A stretch of 64,000 bases of DNA. Source: Phocaeicola_A sp963643925. GTDB lineage: Bacteria; Bacteroidota; Bacteroidia; Bacteroidales; Bacteroidaceae. Every line of letters starts with the position of its first letter. Within the stretch, counting starts at the first letter, position 1. Of the stretch, positions 8,282 through 16,638 are shown in pieces. The stretch lies in NCBI GenBank assembly GCA_963643925.1, contig CAVINS010000004.1, forward strand, positions 6,617 through 70,616, in the 5' to 3' direction. The notes under the pieces are model-generated. The model was not told the origin of the DNA. It made no database searches and was given only the letters and a program-made list of their open reading frames with translations. The position numbers and the translations under genes were made by a program.

Positions 8282-9307
8282 CTATTCCGTCGCGCCTAAC
8301 CGCCTTTGTTCCTCAGCCTTCAGTTTGTTGAAGAGCGACTCCTTTACCTTGAAGATGGTGCCATGCTTGTGTCCTTGGGGGAAAGACACACGTTCGTCGC
8401 ACGGCGTGAAGGTCTTGAAGTCCTTGGTAGAGACGGCTCCGTAGCGTCCTTCGCGATAGACGTCGAAGTAGATAATCCACTCATTGCCCAACTTCACACA
8501 GCAGGGGCCCTCGGAATAGGTAGGGGCGAACTTCTCCGTAGGATTGCTGAAGGGGCCTTCGGGCGACTGGCCGAACACGCAAAACAGGTCGCTGAAGCCT
8601 GGCTTGCGGTTGTCCTTCACGATGTAGACATAATCCTTGGGGGCACGTTTCACCAGGAATCCGTCGATGGAGTTGAAGCCCGGGTCGTAGTAGGTCTTTG
8701 CCGGGGCAAAGGTCTTGAAGTCTTTCGTGGTGGTGTAATAGCCGCGGTGGCAGGAGTTGGTACCCAGCGTGTCGGCAGCGGTGTAGCGGTGCTTGGGGAT
8801 GGCCGACGACCAGATGATGAAGAACTGCTTCTGCTCGTCGTCGTAGAAGAGTTCCGGTGCCCACACGTTGTTGGTGAGGGAGTCCTGCATGACGGGTATC
8901 TCGCGCTGTTTGCTCCAGTGGATGAGGTCCTTGGACGAGGCATAGCCGAAGCCCTTGGAACCGGACCATCCGGTGGTCCACACGTAGTGGTAGGTACCGT
9001 CGGGCCCTTGCACGATGGAGGGGTCGCGCATCATCGACTGTTTGTAGTACTTCGGGGTGTCCACCTCGTGTGTGTAGATGTTGACGTAGAGTGACTGGTT
9101 GCCTACCTCTGGCTTCAGCCACACGCCGGCCAAGCTGTCCCAGTGGAGGCCGTCGTAGCTATAGAGCAGGTGGAGACCATCCAACGCCGGTTCGCGGTGG
9201 GAGGTGAACATGTAGATTTCTTTCTCTGGTTTGGAGCAGGCTGCCATAGAGACGAGCGCCACAGCCGCCACGACTGCCTTGCCCAACACGGATTTCATTT
9301 GCTTCAT
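8282..9307 (-). CDS. Glycoside hydrolase family 43-like lipoprotein
   Basis: This is a 341-residue five-bladed beta-propeller glycosidase candidate. The N-terminus is a lipoprotein signal ending at a lipobox (VSMAAC, Cys at about residue 24), so it is probably membrane-anchored. GH43-like signatures are MRDPSIVQGPDGTYHYVWTT (Asp as putative general base), NNVWAPELFYDDE and SEGPCCVK (Glu as putative general acid). This family acts on arabinose- or xylose-containing glycans, but the substrate is not predictable here. No SusC/SusD genes are nearby. A second ATG three codons in (9298) is an equally possible start. Confidence 0.82.
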   Translation of the reverse strand: MKQMKSVLGKAVVAAVALVSMAACSKPEKEIYMFTSHREPALDGLHLLYSYDGLHWDSLAGVWLKPEVGNQSLYVNIYTHEVDTPKYYKQSMMRDPSIVQGPDGTYHYVWTTGWSGSKGFGYASSKDLIHWSKQREIPVMQDSLTNNVWAPELFYDDEQKQFFIIWSSAIPKHRYTAADTLGTNSCHRGYYTTTKDFKTFAPAKTYYDPGFNSIDGFLVKRAPKDYVYIVKDNRKPGFSDLFCVFGQSPEGPFSNPTEKFAPTYSEGPCCVKLGNEWIIYFDVYREGRYGAVSTKDFKTFTPCDERVSFPQGHKHGTIFKVKESLFNKLKAEEQRRLGATE

Positions 9308-9534
9308 CGTTGTTCGTTTTTACTGTTTATAATGTACTGATTCTTTTCTTCTATCGATACCCTCGAGGGCACCGCAGGGTTCGTACGCCTTTGGTCCGGC
9401 AAACCGTCATGTCCACCGGGAGGTGAACCTTTCCGGGCGTCTCCGCCCGGCTCGCCGTTCGCCCGGCCCAACATATCGTCCGGGCGAGAGGACCGCCCTT
9501 CATGGGTAGAAGTAGGGGTCGCGAGGAACCGCCG

Positions 9535-10371
9535 TCACTTCTCCGGCTGCTCGGCCGATGCCTGCTCCTCCATGCGCCGGTTGATGAACTGTATCTTGCG
9601 GTTGGCCTCGGTCTGCTGGGCCTCTATCTCCTCTATGGCGGAGAGCACCTGTGCCAGTTGGAACACCTTGGCGATGGCCTGCTTGTCGGCAGCGGACATC
9701 GTCAGCCTGTGAGTACGGTCGCCTATGAACTCCAGCTGTATGGTGCTTGTCGCGTTCTGGGCGATGAAGGCGGCCAAACCTCCGTCCTTACCCATCGGAT
9801 AGTCGGTCTTCTCAATCTTCCAACTAAGGTCTGTGGTCTCATAGATGTCCGTAGAGACGGGTGTCTCTATCGTCACGTCGCCGCAATAGGCTTTCACGGC
9901 TTTGTGGTGTATCCAGGCATGGCCGCTGTAGATGCTGGTCAGCGTCAGTTTGCCGTCCTCGCTCACCTGTGCCCGCAGGAAGGTGCGGTTGATGTTCTTC
10001 TCGGTAGTCTGCGATGGGTCGAAGTAGTTGCCTATCTCCTGGTAGGCGGTGTCTTTCTCCAGCACGTACTGGCTGCGCATCTCTTGGAACTTCGCCTGTT
10101 TCTCCTGCATCATGCTGTCGAGGAAGACCAGCGACCGTTGCTGCTCGTCGAGCTCCACCTTCTGCATCAGCCGCACGCCGTTGCGTCGCGCCTCTATCGC
10201 CTTCGGGTAGACGATGCGAATACTGTCGATCCACTGTTTGGCCACGTTATAGTTGCCGCTTTTCCACGCTTGTTCCGCCTGTGTGAGGAAGGCCCCGGCC
10301 TTCTCCTCGTCCGCATTTCCGCAGGCAAACAGCACACAGGCCAAACCTGCCGTCATCAGTATCTTTTTCAT
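9535..10371 (-). CDS. Lipoprotein of unknown function
   Basis: This is a 278-residue predicted lipoprotein with signal MKKILMTAGLACVLFAC and lipidation at the Cys of VLFAC. The first part of the mature chain is helical (AGAFLTQAEQAWKSGNYNVA, then Lys/Glu-rich segments). A central part contains VSEDGKLTLTSIYSGHAW, and the C-terminus is Gln/Glu-rich and helical (IEEIEAQQTEANRKIQF). It resembles hypothetical Bacteroidales lipoproteins; I do not recognise a function. An ATG three codons upstream (10380) could also be used. It lies 27 bp downstream of the DprA-like gene stop on the same strand, so it may share read-through, but its composition looks like the core genome. Confidence 0.75.
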   Translation of the reverse strand: MKKILMTAGLACVLFACGNADEEKAGAFLTQAEQAWKSGNYNVAKQWIDSIRIVYPKAIEARRNGVRLMQKVELDEQQRSLVFLDSMMQEKQAKFQEMRSQYVLEKDTAYQEIGNYFDPSQTTEKNINRTFLRAQVSEDGKLTLTSIYSGHAWIHHKAVKAYCGDVTIETPVSTDIYETTDLSWKIEKTDYPMGKDGGLAAFIAQNATSTIQLEFIGDRTHRLTMSAADKQAIAKVFQLAQVLSAIEEIEAQQTEANRKIQFINRRMEEQASAEQPEK

Positions 10372-10398
10372 TGGTATCATCTGCTATTTCATTATATT

Positions 10399-11535
10399 TC
10401 AATAGAGTTGGTTTTCAAATAGACTAGGTTGGCCTTTTCCCTTCATGCGGAAATAGTTCCGGTTTTTAACCTTGATCTTCTCCACTTGAGGCAGACCTTC
10501 AAGGTATTTAGTCATCTTTTCGGGTTTCCAAGGCGACCCTAAACGGCTAATTATCTCCGCAGGCGTTATCTGCTCTGCTTTGCGTAGCATCTCTATGATT
10601 GCCGAGCGCTGCCGTTCCTCCTCCAGTTGTTGAGGACTATATTGTTCTTCCGCTGAAAGCGTTAACGCTTGACCATTGATATCTACAGCTTGGGCCCCTT
10701 TTTGAATAAGCAGCAGATTGGCGTTCTTCTCATTTTGTTGGGGATACCTGACAAAGATAGGGCGTTTCTTTCTTAATCCCTCCGTCACTCCAGCCCAGGT
10801 TCCTCCCTTATCGTCGCTTTGCGCGACAAATATCTCAGAAGCCATACCATATATAATAGAGTTGCGCGCCATAGCGAATTCTACAGACCACGGGGCCTTA
10901 GGCGCAAAGGTACTCATCACCAAGACCTTCCCTTGGACAATATCCTTGAAATATTGTTTAAACCCTGAGCCAAACGTCATGATTCCCTGCGGCAACACAA
11001 TGATACTTTTACCATTAGCCACAAGGGCAGAGTCCAATGCTTTACGGTCCACCCCTTTAGCAAAACCGCTGATGACCACCTTATTGCTTGACGCGGTCTT
11101 TTGTGCGATATTCTCCGTAAAATGCAGGGAGACATCATCCGCGTTCCGACTGCCGACAATAGCGATGGAAGGGGCTTGCAGGAGTGATTTGTCACCTTTG
11201 GAATAGATGACTGTAGGCGAGTTGTATCCCAAATTCTTCTTTAACGTTTTGGGATAGTCATCACAGGTAATAGGCAGGATTTCATACCCCTGGGCTTTCA
11301 GTTCCTCGACAAGGAATGAATTATTGGCCAATTGTGTTTTAGCGGCCCTAAACTGCTCTTTCTCTTCTTCATTCAAGCCTACGAGATCCCAATTAGCCTC
11401 GTTCTCAAACATTTCTATTATGGAGATTTGTGGATTATGCCGAAAGCAGTTTACGTATATCTCATTCTTGCGTTTCGTCCACATCTTGGGAATTAGTGCA
11501 AGCGTCATCCAATATGTCAATTCTTGATTTATCAT
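10399..11535 (-). CDS. DprA/Smf-like DNA-processing protein (accessory copy)
   Basis: The 378-residue protein has the DprA plan: an N-terminal helical region (about 1-90), a Rossmann/SLOG fold (about 95-285) and a C-terminal winged-helix-like part (about 305-375). Diagnostic motifs are AIVGSRNA (126-133), SGFAKGVDRKA (156-166), IIVLPQGI (178-185) and FAMARNSIIYGMASEIFVAQ (220-239). Canonical DprA loads RecA on incoming single-stranded DNA in transformation. Here the gene overlaps the preceding RecQ-PRTase gene by 4 bp, so the two are translationally coupled. Base composition is more AT-rich than the flanking core genes. I infer a specialised role with the helicase, possibly against foreign DNA, rather than housekeeping transformation. 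Related SLOG proteins sense nucleotide ligands, which is an alternative. Confidence 0.85.
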   Translation of the reverse strand: MINQELTYWMTLALIPKMWTKRKNEIYVNCFRHNPQISIIEMFENEANWDLVGLNEEEKEQFRAAKTQLANNSFLVEELKAQGYEILPITCDDYPKTLKKNLGYNSPTVIYSKGDKSLLQAPSIAIVGSRNADDVSLHFTENIAQKTASSNKVVISGFAKGVDRKALDSALVANGKSIIVLPQGIMTFGSGFKQYFKDIVQGKVLVMSTFAPKAPWSVEFAMARNSIIYGMASEIFVAQSDDKGGTWAGVTEGLRKKRPIFVRYPQQNEKNANLLLIQKGAQAVDINGQALTLSAEEQYSPQQLEEERQRSAIIEMLRKAEQITPAEIISRLGSPWKPEKMTKYLEGLPQVEKIKVKNRNYFRMKGKGQPSLFENQLY

Positions 11536-13868
11536 AGCGTACCTCCTATTGTTTTAGCGATAACTATCGGAACAATGTATCTTGCTCCTTTCCGTGTAAG
11601 TAAATTCCCGACTTCATTAAGGGTAGCTCCGCTATCGTAGATGTCATCGAGCAAAAGGATGGCTTTCCCCCGAACGACCTGTTCATCAACGTCAAATGCT
11701 CCAGCCACATTATCCCTTTTGCAAAATTTGTTCTGGAACACCTTCTGTTCATCGGTGACGCGGACCTTAACCAGGTCGTGACTAATAGGGACGCCTATAA
11801 CCTGTGCGAACTTAACCGCGAAGTTCTTCACTAAATCGCCCGATTTCGTAGGCGGCAAATACATCACCCTATCAAAGTGCACCCCTTTGAACTTCTTACC
11901 GAACACCGATAATGTCATTCTTAAAAGGAAATCAGGGAAATCACCTCCATTTTCATATTTGCTTCTATGCAAAGCCGCGCCCACATTGGACACTCCATAA
12001 TATGATGCAGCGTAACCATCTACTAAACGAGACGCTTTGCCCAGAAGGTCTTTTATTATCTCATTTTCTTTTTCGGTGTAGTCAGAAGAAGGAATCCCAT
12101 TATGATACTCAGTTACAGTGCGAACGCTTCGCCGCTCAGCATCATTTTCCGTCTTCTCCAGCTGTATCCTATCGGGATAAGGAATACGGAGGCGGAAACC
12201 TCTTTTTTTTGCGGTCCACGACGAGAGTTCCAAGCTAGGGAAGTCTGTCTCCCTGAATTCTTTTAGCTTAGCTGCGTATTCGGGTGTAACCGTCACTGTT
12301 ATCTTCTCCAGATTGGTGTTATCACAATTGGCGTAGTTCACCTGCTCGTCGCTATCGAGGAAAGAGCAAAGGTATTTCATCCTCGGCATATCCGTATAGA
12401 CGTATTGCTCCATGGCGTGAAGGTCATTTAACTTAGCCTCCCGCTGCTGGTCAAACCGGGTTGTGTCGAGTTTCGGTGCGCCAAATTGATACTCAAACTT
12501 CTTGGACTTGCCATATAATACATCCTTTATTATACCTTGATCCATCAAGTCGGCCTTGATGACCCTCACTTGGTTCATCTTAAGGTTGGTCCTTTTGATG
12601 ATTTCTCTTTCAGATAACGGTTCGTCCCGCAATAGAGATATGACCTTCTGGTATTTATCTGCTCTGGGGCGTGCCCCTTCGATGAAAGAGAGCGGCAGTT
12701 GTAAATCGACGGCAACACCTATCGTATCGTTTATCTTCTCATTATAGAAAAGGATAACATGTGTGGGTTTGCCATCGCGTCCTGCACGTCCAATCTCTTG
12801 ATAATAATGAATTGGAGACACCGGCATTTGGGTATGAATGATGAAACGAATGTCCGGCTTGTCGATGCCCATACCGAGCGCATTCGTCGAGACGACGCAT
12901 TTTCTCCTATTTTGCCTTAAGTCCTCTTCGATTGATTTACGTGTCTCAGCATCGAGGCCGGCATTATAGTCTATCGCGTCAATCCCAGCGAACCGAAGCC
13001 ACTTAGCATAAATCTCAGTGTTCACTCTCGTTCCAGTATAAATCAGTCCCGTACCTGCGAATTCCTTCAGATGCGAAGCCAACCATATCATTTTCTCGTC
13101 TTCAGATTGAACCCTTATGACTTGCAGACATAAGTTGGGCCTTGCTAAACAACCTCTGATAGTTGTAAGCTGTCCGCCTATCTGTTCCTCTATGTCCTGC
13201 TGCACTCTTCTCGTGGCTGTCGCCGTTGTGGCGAGAACGGGCAAAGTCTTGGGCAGGAGCTGAACGAGATTGATTATTCGGCGAAATGAAGGTCTGAAGT
13301 CATGTCCCCATGTAGATATTGTGTGAGCCTCATCTATGACAACCATAGAGAGTTGGATATCGCGCGTGGCTCTAATCCATTCGTCATTTTCTTGCCTTTC
13401 GGGAGCTATATAGAGGATTTTGATTTCTCCCCGTAAGGCTCGTTGAATGGTGCGTTGATTGTCCTCGGGCGACTGTTCTGAATTGATATATGCTGCAGGT
13501 ATCCCTATTTCACAAAGGGCCCTCACCTGATCGCGCATCAATGCAATGAGCGGTGAGAGTACGACTGTGACACCGGAGAATTGACTTGCAGGGAACTGAT
13601 AACACAACGATTTTCCGAAGCCCGTCCTTTCTATCAGAAGGATTCGCTCACCTCGAAGAATTCGCTCAATGGCCATCCACTGCTCATCATAGAAATGAGG
13701 CAGACCAAAAATCTTTTGTAGTTTATCTTCAGCTTCAATTCTCGTTACAACTTCTTGCATAGGCAAAGACCTCTCGTAAAGCATCCTAAATACGGCAAAG
13801 TTAGGCATAAATTCCGAAACGCCGACCCATCCCGAGGAAATAATTTCACAGACAATGCATTTGGTCAT
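11532..13868 (-). CDS. RecQ-like helicase fused to a ComF-like phosphoribosyltransferase domain
   Basis: This is a 778-residue fusion. Residues about 45-390 are a RecQ-type superfamily 2 helicase: Walker A RTGFGKSLCYQ (81-91), SPLIALMRDQ, DEAH (179-182), TATAT, ALGMGIDKPD and QEIGRAGRDGK. Residues about 400-470 look like a winged helix. The usual RecQ zinc site is eroded: around 491-519 only one of four expected Cys positions (NCDN) is kept. Residues about 590-778 are a phosphoribosyltransferase, with the PRPP-binding motif LLLDDIYDSGAT near 738-749 and a ComF-like VMYLPPTKSGD. A CxxC pair sits at residues 4-7. The start overlaps the upstream small frame by ATGA. Coupling with a DprA-like gene suggests a DNA-processing module. 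Catalytic activity of the PRTase is not assured. Confidence 0.88.
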   Translation of the reverse strand: MTKCIVCEIISSGWVGVSEFMPNFAVFRMLYERSLPMQEVVTRIEAEDKLQKIFGLPHFYDEQWMAIERILRGERILLIERTGFGKSLCYQFPASQFSGVTVVLSPLIALMRDQVRALCEIGIPAAYINSEQSPEDNQRTIQRALRGEIKILYIAPERQENDEWIRATRDIQLSMVVIDEAHTISTWGHDFRPSFRRIINLVQLLPKTLPVLATTATATRRVQQDIEEQIGGQLTTIRGCLARPNLCLQVIRVQSEDEKMIWLASHLKEFAGTGLIYTGTRVNTEIYAKWLRFAGIDAIDYNAGLDAETRKSIEEDLRQNRRKCVVSTNALGMGIDKPDIRFIIHTQMPVSPIHYYQEIGRAGRDGKPTHVILFYNEKINDTIGVAVDLQLPLSFIEGARPRADKYQKVISLLRDEPLSEREIIKRTNLKMNQVRVIKADLMDQGIIKDVLYGKSKKFEYQFGAPKLDTTRFDQQREAKLNDLHAMEQYVYTDMPRMKYLCSFLDSDEQVNYANCDNTNLEKITVTVTPEYAAKLKEFRETDFPSLELSSWTAKKRGFRLRIPYPDRIQLEKTENDAERRSVRTVTEYHNGIPSSDYTEKENEIIKDLLGKASRLVDGYAASYYGVSNVGAALHRSKYENGGDFPDFLLRMTLSVFGKKFKGVHFDRVMYLPPTKSGDLVKNFAVKFAQVIGVPISHDLVKVRVTDEQKVFQNKFCKRDNVAGAFDVDEQVVRGKAILLLDDIYDSGATLNEVGNLLTRKGARYIVPIVIAKTIGGTL

Positions 13869-14122
13869 GTTCGCTCTACAAAGAGAACCACCAACACCCC
13901 ACCCTCACCGGTATAACATTGGGTCAATGAGAGATTACCAATGCCAGTGGCTACACTAGCGACGTGAAGCCGGACATATGCCTTTCCCCCTACGTGAAAG
14001 CCATACATCCGTGTGTCTTTCACGCTTGCAAATATAACCATATTCCCTGATAATTCTATTACAAAGGAAAAATCATTGTCGCAAGCAGGCACAAGAGATG
14101 GATATTTAAATTCATTATCCAT
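13865..14122 (-). CDS. Possible small protein translationally coupled to the helicase gene
   Basis: This 85-codon frame ends with TGA overlapping the helicase ATG (ATGA), which favours translational coupling. It begins MDNEFKYPSLVPACDNDFSF and reads as alternating hydrophobic beta-like segments such as SGNMVIFASVKDTRMYGFHV; I recognise no family. An in-frame ATG 15 codons upstream (14167) is also possible. Against it, a TATATTTG box (14036-14029) lies inside the frame and could be the helicase promoter, which would make the frame mere leader sequence. Treat as hypothetical. Confidence 0.35.
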   Translation of the reverse strand: MDNEFKYPSLVPACDNDFSFVIELSGNMVIFASVKDTRMYGFHVGGKAYVRLHVASVATGIGNLSLTQCYTGEGGVLVVLFVERT

Positions 14123-14175
14123 GACCTTTATGGAAGTTAGGAACCGTATGAGATATACAAAAAACAATAATCTTT

Positions 14176-14206
14176 TTTGTAATCTCGAAGAACCACTCTA
14201 CATTTG
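14176..14206 (+). promoter_or_regulatory. Promoter of the higBA pair
   Basis: TTTG (14176-14179), 19 bp and TACATTTG (14199-14206) form a consensus Bacteroidetes promoter 20 bp before the higB ATG. HigA-type antitoxins usually autorepress, but I see no clear operator palindrome. Confidence 0.72.
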
Positions 14207-14226
14207 CACACTACAATCAAACTTAA

Positions 14227-14520
14227 ATGAGAATTATAGCGAGAAGTAAAATAATAGAATACTACTCAGCGCACAAAGAGGCGGAAATTGCCTTGGAAGA
14301 GTGGTATCAAAAGACGAAGCGAGCAGAATGGAGTTGTTTCGCAGATATGAAGCAGACATTCAACAGCGTTGACAGCGTAGGGAATCAGCATTACGTATTT
14401 AACATCAAAGGCAATAATTTTCGTTTGATTGTGGTTATCAAATTCACTATTAAGACCGTGTTAATCCGTTTTATCGGGACACACGTGGAATATGAAAACA
14501 TTGACGCTAAAAACATATAG
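14227..14520 (+). CDS. higB: HigB-type mRNA interferase toxin
   Basis: This 97-residue RelE-superfamily toxin is expected to cleave mRNA on the ribosome. Family features are the N-terminal MRIIARSKIIEYYSAH, the conserved EEWYQKTKRAEW segment, FADMKQTFNSVD, the beta strands HYVFNIKGNNFRLIVVIKF and the C-terminal RFIGTHVEYENID, all typical of the HigB_toxin family (PF09907-like). The gene precedes the antitoxin, the order usual for HigBA. Three bases separate the two genes. Codon use is AT-richer than in surrounding housekeeping genes, which fits horizontal acquisition. Confidence 0.9.
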   Translation: MRIIARSKIIEYYSAHKEAEIALEEWYQKTKRAEWSCFADMKQTFNSVDSVGNQHYVFNIKGNNFRLIVVIKFTIKTVLIRFIGTHVEYENIDAKNI

Positions 14521-14523
14521 GAT

Positions 14524-14889
14524 ATGGCAAAGATTCATAGCAAAACAGAGTACGATGCAGCAATGGCAAGAATAGAAGAACTTCTACCATTGGTGGACGA
14601 CAACACTTCCAAGAGTGATAGGAATCTGATTGAGCTCGACCTCCTTTCCAAATTAGTCTCCGAGTATGAGGATGAGCATTTCCCCATAAAGATGCCCTCT
14701 TTGATAGATGTCATGAAATTGAGAATGTATGAGATGGGACTCAATCAAACTAAACTGTCGGAGCTGTTGGGTGTAAGTCCTTCTCGCATCAGCGATTATT
14801 TTGCAGGCCGTTGTGAACCGACACTAAACGTGGCGCGCAAAATAAATAAAGAACTAAATATCGACGCCAACATCATCTTGGGAGCATAG
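14524..14889 (+). CDS. higA: HigA-type antitoxin with XRE helix-turn-helix
   Basis: This is the 121-residue partner of the toxin. The N-terminal half (MAKIHSKTEYDAAMARIEEL) is helical, as in HigA proteins that wrap the toxin. The C-terminal half is a Cro/C1-type helix-turn-helix: MGLNQTKLSELLGVSPSRIS, then DYFAGRCEPTLNVARKINKE. It probably neutralises HigB and represses the shared promoter at 14176. It ends 283 bp before cca, and the pair marks the right border of the AT-rich accessory block. Confidence 0.9.
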   Translation: MAKIHSKTEYDAAMARIEELLPLVDDNTSKSDRNLIELDLLSKLVSEYEDEHFPIKMPSLIDVMKLRMYEMGLNQTKLSELLGVSPSRISDYFAGRCEPTLNVARKINKELNIDANIILGA

Positions 14890-15118
14890 TCATCTCTTAA
14901 ATATCCTCATAATCTTTGTCTAAAGCATCCTTGATTCTGGGTACAAATATAGGCAAATAGAGGTTCCCTCACAATCTTTTCGGGCAAAATCCCCGATATT
15001 CTCACAATCTTACTCGAAGAGGAAGTGATTGAACTTGGCTTGGTCGGTGACGCCATGCACCGGGAAGGTAAGCTTGCGAAGACGAAAGAGGCGAAGTAAG
15101 TGGCATCTCGGCCCGTGA

Positions 15119-15153
15119 TTTCGAGTGAGCTAGAATAATTTGCATTATATTTG
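15119..15153 (+). promoter_or_regulatory. Putative promoter of cca
   Basis: A -7 TATATTTG (15146-15153) lies 20 bp before the cca ATG. A weak -33 TTTC (15119-15122) is 23 bp upstream of it, a wider spacing than usual. Confidence 0.5.
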
Positions 15154-15172
15154 CACCCCAAAAGTTCGTAAT

Positions 15173-16624
15173 ATGAGAATGGTTGAGTTGACACAAGAGG
15201 ATTTGAAGAGGTGTTTCGCGGATAAGTTGTTTCACCAAATCTCCGACACGGCCGATGAGCTGGGGCTGGAGTGTTATGTGGTGGGCGGCTATGTGCGCGA
15301 CCTGTTCCTGCAACGCCCGTCGAAGGACATCGACGTGGTGGTGGTAGGCAGCGGCATAAAGATGGCGGAAGCCCTGAAGGAGAAGTTGGGCAAGGGAGCT
15401 CACCTCTCGGTGTTCCACAACTTCGGCACAGCACAGGTGAAATACCATCAGACGGAAGTGGAGTTTGTGGGAGCCCGCAAGGAGTCGTACCAACGCAACT
15501 CGCGCAAACCGATTGTGGAGGACGGCACGCTGGAGGACGACCAGAACCGACGCGACTTCACCATCAACGCCCTGGCGGTGTGCCTCAACAAGGCACGCTA
15601 CGGTGAGCTGGTGGACCCCTTCGACGGACTGGAGGATATGCGCCAAGGAAACATCGTGACCCCACTGGACCCCGACATCACCTTCAGCGACGACCCGCTG
15701 CGCATGATGCGCTGCATACGCTTCGCCACACAGCTGAATTTCTACATCGAGGAGGAGACCTTCGAGGCATTGGAGCGCAACAAGGAGCGCATCAACATCA
15801 TCTCCAAGGAGCGCATCACCGACGAACTGAACAAGATACTGATGACAGCGCGCCCCTCGAAAGGCTTCGTGGAGCTGGACCGCTGCGGACTGTTGCCGCT
15901 CATCTTCCCCGAGCTGTCCGCCCTACAAGGGGTGGAAACGGTGAACGGACGCTCGCACAAGGACAACTTCTACCATACACTGGAGGTGGTGGACAATGTG
16001 GCGCAGAAGAGCGACAACCTGTGGCTACGCTGGGCCGCCCTGCTCCACGACATAGGCAAGCCGCGCACCAAACGGTGGGAGTCCCAGATCGGGTGGACCT
16101 TCCACAACCATAACTTCATCGGCGAGAAGATGATTCCCGATATCTTCCGTAAGATGAAGCTGCCGATGAACGAGAAGATGAAGTATGTGCAGAAGCTCGT
16201 GACGCTGCACATGCGCCCCATCGTGATAGCCGACAACGAGGTGACGGACTCTGCCGTGCGGCGCTTGCTCTTCGAGGCGGGCGACGACATCGACGACCTG
16301 ATGTTGCTGTGCGAGGCGGACATCACCTCGAAGAACCAGCTACGCAAGCAGCATTTTCTGGACAACTTCAAGCTGGTACGCCAGAAGCTGAAGGACCTGG
16401 AGGAGAAGGACCGCATCCGCAACTTCCAGCCGCCCGTCACAGGCGAGGAGATCATGGAAGTGTTTGCCCTGCAGCCCTGCCGCGAGATAGGCGTACTGAA
16501 GTCCGCCATCAAAGATGCCATACTGGACGGCGTCATCCCCAACGAGCACGAAGCCGCCTACCAGTTCATGATGCAGAAGGCGGACGAGATGGGGCTGAAG
16601 GCAGTCCGCAAGAGTGAAGAATAA
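15173..16624 (+). CDS. cca: CCA tRNA nucleotidyltransferase / poly(A)-polymerase family with HD domain
   Basis: The enzyme adds or repairs the 3'-CCA of tRNA. In 483 residues the order is class II nucleotidyltransferase head (VVGGYVRDLFLQRPSKDIDV, with the catalytic Asp pair in DID), the RRDFTINALAV motif for nucleotide recognition, the RNA-binding neck and body (DPLRMMRCIRFA), and a C-terminal HD phosphohydrolase domain (ALLHDIGKP with downstream His/Asp). I start at 15173, not at the upstream in-frame ATG at 15140, because the latter overlaps the -33/-7 region. A 22-bp repeat array and a terminator follow. Confidence 0.94.
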   Translation: MRMVELTQEDLKRCFADKLFHQISDTADELGLECYVVGGYVRDLFLQRPSKDIDVVVVGSGIKMAEALKEKLGKGAHLSVFHNFGTAQVKYHQTEVEFVGARKESYQRNSRKPIVEDGTLEDDQNRRDFTINALAVCLNKARYGELVDPFDGLEDMRQGNIVTPLDPDITFSDDPLRMMRCIRFATQLNFYIEEETFEALERNKERINIISKERITDELNKILMTARPSKGFVELDRCGLLPLIFPELSALQGVETVNGRSHKDNFYHTLEVVDNVAQKSDNLWLRWAALLHDIGKPRTKRWESQIGWTFHNHNFIGEKMIPDIFRKMKLPMNEKMKYVQKLVTLHMRPIVIADNEVTDSAVRRLLFEAGDDIDDLMLLCEADITSKNQLRKQHFLDNFKLVRQKLKDLEEKDRIRNFQPPVTGEEIMEVFALQPCREIGVLKSAIKDAILDGVIPNEHEAAYQFMMQKADEMGLKAVRKSEE

Positions 16625-16638
16625 ACGACCTATACCTC

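Noticed and set aside
14953..15099. A 48-codon open stretch upstream of cca ending EGKLAKTKEAK that reads like a protein C-terminus
   Set aside because: It has no start codon at its head and is preceded by in-frame stops. It may be a remnant of a gene truncated by insertion of the accessory block, but I cannot identify the family, so it is not annotated.
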